NCBI RefSeq assembly: GCF_003112675.1
Contig: NZ_BFAY01000006.1
Span: 186,001-250,000 of the forward strand
From: Leptospira johnsonii
Lineage (GTDB): Bacteria; Spirochaetota; Leptospiria; Leptospirales; Leptospiraceae
Direction of reading: 5' to 3'
DNA length: 64,000 bases
Shown here: positions 42,829 through 50,551 of the stretch, in pieces
Position numbering within the stretch: the stretch's first letter is position 1
Layout: each line of letters begins with the position of its first letter
The notes under the pieces: model-generated
What the model saw: the letters and a program-made list of their open reading frames with translations, nothing else
Databases searched by the model: none
What the model was told of the DNA's origin: nothing
Translations under genes and position numbers: made by a program

Positions 42829-44214
42829 TTAGTTATTTGTCAATCTCCAAGCTGCCTTTGGGCCTTCCAAGCCAGGAACTCTCTCCAATAACCCTTGGTC
42901 CCTCAATTTATAAAACTCGTTCTTCATTTGGTTTTCAGATCTAATGCCGGTGAGTTCCCGAGCTTGGTAATTTGATATTTGTGAATTAAACTTCAAATAT
43001 TCTAATATTATTTCCATTGCACTTGCTAAAGGTGAATGCGGTAAAGTAACTTTAACATAATTACCATCTTCTATAATTTCAGGTTTCTTAAGACCGAATT
43101 CTTTCATTTTCTGAAACGTTGTGTTCAATCCCTCACCCATATCTTTGTTTGGTGGATCTGGATATCTGTTCAAAGTACGCACTATTTTTGGGTTTCGAGA
43201 ATATCTTGCGTCTAAAATATTTTCAACGTTTACATAGCCAGGCAATTTTCCAGGACTGAGTATCTCGATCCGATTGTTATATATTAGTATGTGAATATCA
43301 TCAGAAATTGAATAGTCCCTATGGATGAATGCGTTTACTACCGTTTCCCAAATTGCTTCTTGAGGATAAGAGATTTTTTTTAAACCTTTTGGCGTTAGGA
43401 CACTAACGTTCGATAAAATCTCAGTAACTTTCTTTATTGCCATATTTATCAACAAATAAAGAGGGCCTTCTAAACTAAATTGATCTTTCAAATGATCACG
43501 TTCAGGATCGTCCTCTTTCGTTTCATATCGACTAATTTTTAATGAGCATTTTTTTGGTAATACAGCATAAGGAACAGCATGGAATAATAAAATTGCTGCG
43601 ACACGGGGTTCCCATTCTTTATAGGATAGAAGATTTTGATTAACGCAGAAATCCAAAGGGTCTGTGACAGGCGAATATGACGTCAGGAACGATTTCAATT
43701 CTTTTGAATCAACTATTTGATCTGGCTCCACTGCCTTAACTACAGCGTCTTCATACGATGAAGCCCCCTTCGCAAAGGACAATTCTGAAATTTTTTGTGG
43801 ATCTTTTATTGGAAGGCATTGCGCACCGTATCGTTGATAAACTGAACCGTCCGATGTCTTGTGCACATTGGCACCTTTTTCAACTAATATACTAAGTATG
43901 TAACCCGGTCTAGCATTGCACTTTAAGATATTATATTTTAAATCTATATTTGGATTTAGATTAAATAGAACCTGTAAGTAGCTATTCATCGCTTCAATCT
44001 TGTTAAAGCCATCCCATCTTTTTTCAACGTCCTCTTCTTCTTTCTCATCTTTAATTCCTATGCAAATTTCTCCTCCATCAGCATTTGCAAACGCAACTGC
44101 AATTTTTTCTAATTTGGCGGGAGCGATCAGTTTTGATTTATTATCATGAAAATGTGATTCTTGTCGTTTGCATAATTCGATTGCATCTCTTTCAGATAGT
44201 TCCAATGTTTTCAT
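42829..44214 (-). CDS. AlbA_2 (Schlafen-like) DNA-binding domain protein with GHKL-type ATP-binding region
   Basis: From the ATG at 44214, which follows a strong GGAGGAAATCT, the product is 461 residues. The N-terminal AlbA_2 domain (about 15-130) shows IAVAFANADGGEICIGIKDE. The C-terminal HATPase_c_4-like part shows QEAIWETVVNAFIHRDYSIS and ILSPGKLPGYVNVEN, and the end has a winged-helix-like segment. Family members are putative transcription regulators and some occur in defence loci. The gene is visibly more A+T-rich than its neighbours and stands alone, which suggests transfer. Confidence 0.8.
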   Translation of the reverse strand: MKTLELSERDAIELCKRQESHFHDNKSKLIAPAKLEKIAVAFANADGGEICIGIKDEKEEEDVEKRWDGFNKIEAMNSYLQVLFNLNPNIDLKYNILKCNARPGYILSILVEKGANVHKTSDGSVYQRYGAQCLPIKDPQKISELSFAKGASSYEDAVVKAVEPDQIVDSKELKSFLTSYSPVTDPLDFCVNQNLLSYKEWEPRVAAILLFHAVPYAVLPKKCSLKISRYETKEDDPERDHLKDQFSLEGPLYLLINMAIKKVTEILSNVSVLTPKGLKKISYPQEAIWETVVNAFIHRDYSISDDIHILIYNNRIEILSPGKLPGYVNVENILDARYSRNPKIVRTLNRYPDPPNKDMGEGLNTTFQKMKEFGLKKPEIIEDGNYVKVTLPHSPLASAMEIILEYLKFNSQISNYQARELTGIRSENQMKNEFYKLRDQGLLERVPGLEGPKAAWRLTNN

Positions 44215-44648
44215 AGATTTCCTCCAAAAATAGCGTACAACTACAAGATCCGCTCCCTTCCGCCCAACTCCAAATTCCCATAGCCCACCCAATATCCACT
44301 AACGTCATCCACCCTTCAACAACAAAAACCCCATACACGAAGGGCCAGAGATCGAGGCGGGGTCCATGTATATTAGTATTTTATGGAATTGTACTTTAGA
44401 AAGATCCCATGGACCGGAGCGGAGAGCCCGGTCCTTTGCGAAAGCAAAGGAGGCCCCCGACGACCTTCGCAACTTTCTTTGTTTTTTACGTTTTTGGCAG
44501 GCTTCCACGGCGGTCTATTTTTCTGTTAAAAGTTAGCTTTTTACGGTTCTGTACCCAAGGTCTCTTTTGGATTTTTCATATTTTTTCATGGATTGGGCTT
44601 GACTGACGATCCGAAGTCCTGTATTTTACCAAATGGTAAATTAACTAA
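44215..44648. other. Long non-coding gap between the AlbA_2 gene and ArsR locus 2
   Basis: This stretch of 434 bases holds no gene I can support. It contains a structured element at 44411-44450 and, at the right end, the promoter and operators of ArsR locus 2. The small ORFs in it are probably chance readings of the structured element. Confidence 0.5.
44411..44450. repeat. Structured element with two overlapping hairpins
   Basis: GGACCGG (44411-44417) pairs with CCGGTCC (44428-44434). CCTTTGC (44433-44439) pairs with GCAAAGG (44444-44450) around a GAAA tetraloop. The two stems share two bases, so they compete or stack. Perfect arms with a GNRA loop suggest a functional RNA or a mobile intergenic repeat. 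The orientation is unknown. Confidence 0.45.
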
Positions 44649-44656
44649 ATGGTTAA
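44599..44656 (+). promoter_or_regulatory. Promoter and tandem operators of ArsR locus 2
   Basis: TTGACT (44599-44604) and TATTTT (44622-44627) are 17 bases apart. Two adjacent 16-base sites follow: TTTACC-AAAT-GGTAAA (44625-44640) and TTAAC-TAAAT-GGTTAA (44641-44656). The first overlaps the -10 and the second overlaps the ATG at 44649. The layout predicts autorepression and a very short leader without a ribosome site. Confidence 0.6.
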
Positions 44657-45008
44657 ATACGACACACAATCCGATCGACTGAGTAATACATTCTCTGCCC
44701 TGGCAGACCCGACCCGAAGGGAAATCCTTCTCTATTTGGTCTCCGGAGAGGCAACTGTTAAGGAATTGGCGGAACCTTTCAATATGAGCCTGCCAGGAAT
44801 TTCCAAACATCTAAAGGTTTTGGAAAAGGCCGGCCTAATAGAAAGGGGAAGAGAGGCCCAATGGAGACCTTGCAAGATACGACCGGAGGGTCTAAAGGAA
44901 GCTTCCGGTTGGTTGGATCATTACAAACATTTCTGGGAAGAAAGTTTGGATCGTTTAGACGCGTATCTCCAAGAACTCCAAGGAAAAAATAAGGAGCCGG
45001 AAAAATAG
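44649..45008 (+). CDS. ArsR-family winged-helix repressor (locus 2)
   Basis: This 119-residue protein has the ArsR fold (FSALADPTRREILLYLVSGE, SLPGISKHLKVLEKAGLIER). No metal-binding Cys pair is seen. It heads a forward group with an efflux pump and SRPBCC genes, and probably represses that group. Its start lies within an operator and lacks a ribosome site. Confidence 0.86.
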   Translation: MVKYDTQSDRLSNTFSALADPTRREILLYLVSGEATVKELAEPFNMSLPGISKHLKVLEKAGLIERGREAQWRPCKIRPEGLKEASGWLDHYKHFWEESLDRLDAYLQELQGKNKEPEK

Positions 45009-45071
45009 ACCGGCTGCTTCGGGAATTTGTCCCGGTGCTATATTAGAATTATATAAAAAGGTACATTCAGA

Positions 45072-46640
45072 ATGTCTGAAACAAAAACTGAAAACACGGC
45101 CAAGGCCACTAAAAAAGAGTGGATTGGACTAGCGGTAATCGCACTGCCCTGCCTGCTATATGCAATGGATTTAACGGTCCTTTATCTGGCAGCTCCTCAA
45201 TTGTCCGCGGATCTTAACCCTACACCTTCTCAACAATTATGGATCATGGATATCTATGGTTTCTTGGTCGCCGGTTTCTTGGTGATCATGGGGAATCTGG
45301 GAGATAGGATTGGTCGTCGTAAACTTCTTCTCTATGGAGCGGCAGCATTCGGAGTGGCATCCGTTCTTGCGGCATTCTCTCCCAGTTCAGAGATCCTGAT
45401 CCTAACCCGTGCGATCCTTGGGATCACTGCGGCCACTTTGGCTCCTTCTACACTATCATTAATTCGTAATATGTTTTTGGACCCGGAAGAAAGGACTTTT
45501 GCGATCGGTATCTGGGGAATGAGTTTCTCTCTTGGCGGAGCCATAGGTCCTCTTGTAGGCGGGGTTCTACTGGAATATTTCTGGTGGGGTTCCGTTTTCT
45601 TGATGAGCGTTCCGGTTATGATCCTTCTTCTTATCGTTGGTCCTAAACTTCTCCCTGAATTTAAGGATCCAAATTCTAGCAAAATGGATATTCCAAGCGC
45701 AATTCTATCTTTAATATCCGTGCTTTCGGTTATCTACGGCTTAAAGCAGATCGCAGAGAACGGCTGGGGAATTGTTCCTATTCTTACGATACTTACGGGA
45801 CTTGTAATCGGAGCGATCTTTATCAGAAGACAGACAACTCTCACAGATCCAATGATAGATCTCCAGTTGTTTAAACTTCCTGCGTTCACCGCAGCGGTCA
45901 TAGGAAATACGATGACCATTTTCGTAGGCTTGGGAGCCTTCTTGTTTATTTCCCAATACTTACAATTAGTTTTAGGACTTTCTCCTTTGGAAGCAGGACT
46001 CTGGACCCTTCCTGGTGCACTTGGCAATATAGTCGGCTCACTAACCATCCACATGATCGTTCGGATTATGCGCCCGTTATACGTAATATTAGGCGGTCTT
46101 GCATTACTTGCGATCGGAATGTATTTATACACTCTGATCAATACCGAAAACGGGATCTGGATGATTACTGTGGGATCACTGGTCATGTCTTTCGGTATCT
46201 GTGCAGTTGTGATCTTAGGAACGGATATCATCGTCAGTTCCGCACCTCCAGAAAGAGCAGGTGCAGCCGCTTCTATTTCTGAAACTGCGGCTGAATTTGG
46301 TGGAGTATTAGGGATCGCAGTTCTTGGAAGTATAGGTGTTGCGATCTTCAAATCCAGGATCAACTCAATCGATCTTCCTGGCCTCACTCCGGAACAATTC
46401 GAAAGTTCTCATAATACTTTAGCTTCTGCGGTAGCCGTGGCAAAGGAACTTCCGGAACCGAGTAGACAGATCCTACTTACTACTGCTCAAGGTGCATTCA
46501 CCGATTCATTACATTTTATTTCTCTATTGGGTGTGGGGATCTCCATCGCCTTAGCGTTTGTGATCTTCTCCATATTAAGAAATAGAAAAGAAACGGAAGC
46601 AATCCCTGAGCCGGCAGAATTGGAAAAATCGGCTAGATAA
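45072..46640 (+). CDS. DHA2-family MFS multidrug efflux pump
   Basis: This 522-residue membrane protein has about 14 spans. MFS marks include GNLGDRIGRRKLLL (motif A) after the second span and the DHA2/QacA-type stretch LGGAIGPLVGGVLLEYFWWG. It should expel lipophilic drugs or metabolites using the proton gradient. It follows the ArsR gene by 63 bases and precedes three SRPBCC genes, so sensing, binding and export of one class of compound is a fair guess. Confidence 0.88.
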   Translation: MSETKTENTAKATKKEWIGLAVIALPCLLYAMDLTVLYLAAPQLSADLNPTPSQQLWIMDIYGFLVAGFLVIMGNLGDRIGRRKLLLYGAAAFGVASVLAAFSPSSEILILTRAILGITAATLAPSTLSLIRNMFLDPEERTFAIGIWGMSFSLGGAIGPLVGGVLLEYFWWGSVFLMSVPVMILLLIVGPKLLPEFKDPNSSKMDIPSAILSLISVLSVIYGLKQIAENGWGIVPILTILTGLVIGAIFIRRQTTLTDPMIDLQLFKLPAFTAAVIGNTMTIFVGLGAFLFISQYLQLVLGLSPLEAGLWTLPGALGNIVGSLTIHMIVRIMRPLYVILGGLALLAIGMYLYTLINTENGIWMITVGSLVMSFGICAVVILGTDIIVSSAPPERAGAAASISETAAEFGGVLGIAVLGSIGVAIFKSRINSIDLPGLTPEQFESSHNTLASAVAVAKELPEPSRQILLTTAQGAFTDSLHFISLLGVGISIALAFVIFSILRNRKETEAIPEPAELEKSAR

Positions 46641-46670
46641 TATTAAAATATAATAAATAAGGAAAATAGA

Positions 46671-47126
46671 ATGAAAGCAGAAGTTTCAGTTGTTGGAAAA
46701 GAAATTATAGGCATCAAGGTACTTGATGCACCCAGAGAATTGGTTTGGGATGTTTGGACCGACCCGAAAAAAGTAGCTATTTGGTGGGGACCAAACGGTT
46801 TTACGAATACAATCCACGAAATGAGCGTAAAACCGGGAGGGATCTGGAGATTTATGATGCATGGTCCGGATGGAACGGATTATCCGAATCATATCCAGTT
46901 CATAGAAGTGGTCAAACCTGAAAAACTGGTCTACGATCACGGGGATGATGTTAACCCCAAACAATTCCATGTAATCGTTCTTTTCGAAGAAGAAGGTTCC
47001 AAAACCAAACTTACTATGAGAACCATATTCTCGAGCGAAGAAGAGGCAAAAGAGATCTCCAAATACGCTGTTGATGGACTTGGCCAGACTCTAGGACGTC
47101 TAGAAGAATTCCTGGAAAAGAAATAA
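46671..47126 (+). CDS. SRPBCC/AHSA1-like protein (copy A)
   Basis: This 151-residue Bet-v1-fold protein has LDAPRELVWDVWTDPKKVA, WWGPNGFTN, VKPGGIWRFMMHGPDG and a closing helix. It is complete at family length. AAGGAAAAT precedes the ATG. It probably binds a small hydrophobic ligand linked to the upstream regulator and pump. Confidence 0.82.
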   Translation: MKAEVSVVGKEIIGIKVLDAPRELVWDVWTDPKKVAIWWGPNGFTNTIHEMSVKPGGIWRFMMHGPDGTDYPNHIQFIEVVKPEKLVYDHGDDVNPKQFHVIVLFEEEGSKTKLTMRTIFSSEEEAKEISKYAVDGLGQTLGRLEEFLEKK

Positions 47127-47193
47127 GGAGCTTCGGATAAATTCCGAAGTATTTTCGAATATATTAATCTTTTAAAACGAGGAGAAGAAGTTC

Positions 47194-47664
47194 GTGAGCG
47201 AGATCAAACAATCTGAATTTAAGGAAATGATACTGACTAGGACTCTCAATGCTCCCAGAGACCTGGTCTGGAAGGCTTGGACGGATCCTAATATGGTATC
47301 ACAATGGTGGGGTCCTCATGGTTTTACGGCTCCTCTATGCCAACTGGATCTTCGTCCAGGCGGTAAGATATTGATCCATATGAAAGATCCGGAAGGCGGG
47401 GTCAATCCGATGAACGGCGAATATAAAGAGATAGTCCCTTTGGAAAAGATCGTATTCTCCTCTTATATCGCTTTCGAGATGGACGGCAAAAAACCTGCGG
47501 CGGAGATACTGATCACAATTCTGTTCGCAGATAAGGGTTCTCAAACTGAAATACAAGTGCGTGCACTTCCTATCAAAGTGGATCCGGAACTTTTCCCTGC
47601 GGTGGAAGGTATGGAAGAAGGTTGGACCCAAACTCTGGACAAACTTACGGCGATTTTCGCTTAA
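47194..47664 (+). CDS. SRPBCC/AHSA1-like protein (copy B)
   Basis: This 156-residue paralogue of copy A has LTRTLNAPRDLVWKAWTDPN, WWGPHGFTA and LDLRPGGKILIHMKDPEGG. It starts at a GTG after a strong GAGGAGAAGAAG. It is complete. The spacing of about 65 bases from copy A leaves room for an internal promoter, though none is evident. Confidence 0.8.
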   Translation: MSEIKQSEFKEMILTRTLNAPRDLVWKAWTDPNMVSQWWGPHGFTAPLCQLDLRPGGKILIHMKDPEGGVNPMNGEYKEIVPLEKIVFSSYIAFEMDGKKPAAEILITILFADKGSQTEIQVRALPIKVDPELFPAVEGMEEGWTQTLDKLTAIFA

Positions 47665-47800
47665 TTTTGATCGGATAGGCCCGCCGGAAAATCAAAACAA
47701 ATATTAAGGAAATAGAATATGAAAGTAAATCTATTGCAAATACTGAGCTTTTGGATCATCATTTTTCCTTTTCAAAAAAGGAAAAAAGCCAGGGTTTAAG

Positions 47801-48127
47801 ATGGACATGAAAGTGGGAGGTTACTTCCACTATTGCCATAAATTTCCGACCAAGGAAGAAATTTGGATCAAGGGAATGTACAATGAGATCATTCCTAAGG
47901 AAAAGATCGTTTTTACCGCTTACTTTTCGGACCCGGAAGGCAATCAGGTGGAAAAGATCGGATTTCCTCTGGAGATGAAAATCACAGTTCGATTTTTTTC
48001 GGAAAAAGAAACCACTCAGATAGAGATCGAACATGAAGGATTGGAGATCGATCAGGGCGAGAGCCAGGGTTGGACGGAAGCCTTGGACAGATTAGCGGAA
48101 CTTCTCCGTAGGATCCAAGAATCTTAA
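47801..48127 (+). pseudogene. SRPBCC/AHSA1-like protein (copy C), N-terminally truncated
   Basis: This 108-residue ORF begins exactly at the segment equal to LDLRPGG of copy B and keeps the rest, ending GWTEALDRLAELL. The first 50 residues of the fold (APRE...WTDP...WWGP) are missing. A ribosome site and ATG at 47719 open a 26-codon frame in a different phase, which looks like the old gene start. Between them lies a perfect ten-base hairpin (47763-47785). It is probably a deletion remnant, though an AGGG before the new ATG could allow translation. Confidence 0.6.
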
Positions 48128-48158
48128 TCGAAGTAAATCCGAGTAGATTAAATTCTAT

Positions 48159-48192
48159 CCCTAAGAGTGTTTTTTGCTCTTGGGGATTTTTT
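48159..48192 (+). terminator. Intrinsic terminator or attenuator directly before the ilvA start
   Basis: CCCTAAGAG (48159-48167) pairs with CTCTTGGGG (48177-48185) with one wobble around TGTTTTTTG, followed by ATTTTTT. The T-run ends one base before the ilvA GTG region, and the 3' arm holds the only G-rich ribosome-site candidate. It ends the SRPBCC transcript and may also control ilvA. Confidence 0.65.
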
Positions 48193-48193
48193 A

Positions 48194-49711
48194 GTGATAG
48201 ATTATATCCGCAAAATTTTAGACGCGAGAGTGTACGACGTCGCAGTCCATACTCCCTTGGACCCAATGATCCGAATGAGCCAAAGATTAAATTCTTCGGT
48301 TCTTTTAAAAAGAGAAGATCTCCAACCAATATTCTCCTTTAAGATCAGAGGAGCATACAATCTAATTTCCAGACTTTCTAACGAGGAAAAAAGATCCGGA
48401 GTGATCTGCGCTTCCGCGGGAAATCATGCGCAAGGAGTCGCACTATCCTCTCAAAAATTAGGTATTAAGGCGATCATAGTAATGCCGATCACTACACCAT
48501 CTATCAAAATAGAAGCGGTGCAATATTTCGGAGCGGAGATCGTTCTTCATGGAGATACTTTCGACGAAGCGTATTCTCATGCTCGAAAATTAGAAAAGGA
48601 GAAGGGACTAAAATTCATCCATCCTTATGACGATCCGGATGTGATCGCAGGACAAGGGACAGTAGGTTTAGAAATTTTACAGCAGTATCCTGGTCCGATC
48701 GAAGCAGTTTTTATCCCTATAGGAGGCGGAGGTTTAGCGGCCGGAGTAGCTTCTTATATTAAATTTTTAAGACCTGAGATCAAACTAATTGGAGTAGAAC
48801 CTTCGGATGCAGCTTCGATGAAAGAAGCAATCTCCGCAGGCAAAAGAGTGATCTTAGACAGAGTCGGATTATTTGCGGATGGAGTTGCAGTCAGGCAAGC
48901 CGGGGAAGAAACATTCAGAATTTGTAAAGAACTTTTAGACGATGTGCTGGTAGCAAACACAGACGAGATCTGTGCCGCAGTCAAAGACATATTCGAAGAC
49001 ATGAGAGTGATCGCAGAACCAGCGGGAGCCCTGTCTCTCGCAGGATTAAAATCTTACACAACCCAAAATCCGGAGCGAACCGGAGCTCTAATCGCGATCA
49101 ATAGCGGAGCCAATATGAATTTCGATAGGCTCAGACATGTTGCGGAAAGAGCAGAGATCGGAGAATCTAGGGAAATTCTACTTGGAGTCACAATCCCCGA
49201 AAAACCGGGAAGTTATTTAAAATTCGTCCAGACTCTAGGAAATAAGATCATCACCGAATTCAATTATAGATATGCCACAGACAAACGAGCGCATGTATTC
49301 GTAGGTCTGAAATTGAAAGGTTCTCATTCGGAAAAAGAAAAAGTAATCTCCGAATTGGAATCGTTGGGTTACGAAGTCTTGGATATCAGTGCAAATGAGA
49401 CCGCAAAGATCCATATTCGTTACATGGTGGGCGGGAGAGTTTCCGAACTCAAAGAGGAGATTATCTTTAGATGTGAATTTCCAGAACGTCCAGGCGCTTT
49501 GCTGAAATTTTTGGAATCGGTAGGAACCAATTGGAATATTACATTATTCCATTATAGGAATCATGGAGCGGATTACGGAAGGGTCTTGGTGGGATTTCAG
49601 GTACCTACTTCCGATAGAGAGGGTTTTAGAGAAAAGCTGAAAAGTTTAGGATACCCTTATGAAGAAGAAACGGATAATCCTGCTTATAAAATGTTTTTGC
49701 ACAGTGCTTGA
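48194..49711 (+). CDS. ilvA: Threonine deaminase with two C-terminal ACT-like domains
   Basis: From the GTG at 48194 the product is 505 residues. The PLP lysine is K50 in PIFSFKIRGAYN, the glycine loop is IPIGGGGLAAG, and residues about 325-500 form two ACT-like regulatory domains (LLGVTIPEKPGSYLKFV, FRCEFPERPGALLKFLE), the biosynthetic form. It converts threonine to 2-oxobutyrate for isoleucine. An earlier GTG at 48167 lies inside a terminator hairpin and is unlikely. Leptospira can also use the citramalate route, so this gene points to a second entry. Confidence 0.92.
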   Translation: MIDYIRKILDARVYDVAVHTPLDPMIRMSQRLNSSVLLKREDLQPIFSFKIRGAYNLISRLSNEEKRSGVICASAGNHAQGVALSSQKLGIKAIIVMPITTPSIKIEAVQYFGAEIVLHGDTFDEAYSHARKLEKEKGLKFIHPYDDPDVIAGQGTVGLEILQQYPGPIEAVFIPIGGGGLAAGVASYIKFLRPEIKLIGVEPSDAASMKEAISAGKRVILDRVGLFADGVAVRQAGEETFRICKELLDDVLVANTDEICAAVKDIFEDMRVIAEPAGALSLAGLKSYTTQNPERTGALIAINSGANMNFDRLRHVAERAEIGESREILLGVTIPEKPGSYLKFVQTLGNKIITEFNYRYATDKRAHVFVGLKLKGSHSEKEKVISELESLGYEVLDISANETAKIHIRYMVGGRVSELKEEIIFRCEFPERPGALLKFLESVGTNWNITLFHYRNHGADYGRVLVGFQVPTSDREGFREKLKSLGYPYEEETDNPAYKMFLHSA

Positions 49712-49732
49712 TGCGAAGCCAGATCGATTGTT

Positions 49733-50224
49733 TTAGGTATCTATTCTAAAATAGGCTTTTTTGACCATTTTCTGGATATCGTATCTCTGGCTTGGATCTT
49801 CTCCTAGGCAAAAAAACATAATCCCATACATTACGTTTTCTTTAAATAATGTAATATGCAGAATGTGAAGATTGCTTCCCTTGTCCTTATAATGTATTCT
49901 GAAAGCAGGACGATTTGCTACTTCCAATTCTCCAAATTCCAGTATCCTTCCATTCCCTTTTTTGATGGATTCTATGATCCCTATTTGGAATTCCCGATTG
50001 AAGGCACCTTGGTCCACAGGTTCTATTAATTCTTTTCGAGTGATCAGAACGCTTGCAGACTCATTATAATCTTTTGCTGCAAAAATACCTCCTGCAAACG
50101 GTTCCATAGGAAACCAATCGAAAGGAATAGTCAGGTTAAGAGGAGAATTCGGTTCCTTCTTCTTTTCCGAAGAGAGGGATGTGAATGTAAAAAATATGAG
50201 AAGTACAAAAAGGACCCGATTCAT
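49733..50224 (-). CDS. Secreted protein of unknown function (163 aa)
   Basis: From the ATG at 50224, preceded by AGGAATTCC, the product has a signal peptide (MNRVLFVLLIFFTFTSLSS) and a soluble domain with FDWFPMEPFAGGIFAAKDY and LHILHITLFKENVMYGIMF. The pattern is like PsbP/MOG1-type or DUF1795-like folds, but I cannot assign it. The ATG overlaps the DUF971 stop (ATGA). Confidence 0.7.
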   Translation of the reverse strand: MNRVLFVLLIFFTFTSLSSEKKKEPNSPLNLTIPFDWFPMEPFAGGIFAAKDYNESASVLITRKELIEPVDQGAFNREFQIGIIESIKKGNGRILEFGELEVANRPAFRIHYKDKGSNLHILHITLFKENVMYGIMFFCLGEDPSQRYDIQKMVKKAYFRIDT

Positions 50225-50550
50225 GGAATTCCTAGATCTCCAGGTTCTCCCTGCCAATACAATCGGAGAGAATCGAAACTATAGATCCCGGTATTATGAT
50301 AATCTCCCCAGACCAAATTGATCGCGTATCTTCCCACCTTGGAAAAAGACAATAATTTGGCCTCTTTGATCCCGCTAGTCGTCGCTCCTACTTTTCCCCC
50401 ATGACCGCCCTTACATACTACGCAAGGGCATCTTTTTCTGAGTTCCAAAAGAGAGAATTCGGAGACCACTCCGTCCTTCCATTCTATTTTTAGAATATTC
50501 TCGTCGAATTCTATGGTTTCGGGCGTAGTCGCTTTTAAACTAAGGCTCAT
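50221..50550 (-). CDS. DUF971 domain protein
   Basis: This 109-residue protein has the DUF971 layout (gamma-butyrobetaine hydroxylase N-terminal-like): LKIEWKDGVVSEFSLLELRK, CPCVVCKGG and INLVWGDYHNTGIYSFDSLR. Such proteins are linked to iron-sulphur or metal trafficking in bacteria. It starts one base after the fusion gene stop and is coupled to the secreted protein gene. Confidence 0.85.
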   Translation of the reverse strand: MSLSLKATTPETIEFDENILKIEWKDGVVSEFSLLELRKRCPCVVCKGGHGGKVGATTSGIKEAKLLSFSKVGRYAINLVWGDYHNTGIYSFDSLRLYWQGEPGDLGIP

Positions 50551-50551
50551 A

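Noticed and set aside
44305..44606. Small open frames on both strands in the gap before ArsR locus 2
   Set aside because: They are translations of the twin-hairpin element and flanks. They have no ribosome sites, and their peptide strings are by-products of the repeat.
45734..46387. Reverse open frame of 217 codons over the MFS pump
   Set aside because: It mirrors the transporter codons and has a low-complexity Ile/Pro/Ser composition; the forward transporter is certain.
48167..48193. Earlier GTG start for ilvA
   Set aside because: It falls inside the terminator stem and loop, has no ribosome site, and adds residues unlike the family start.
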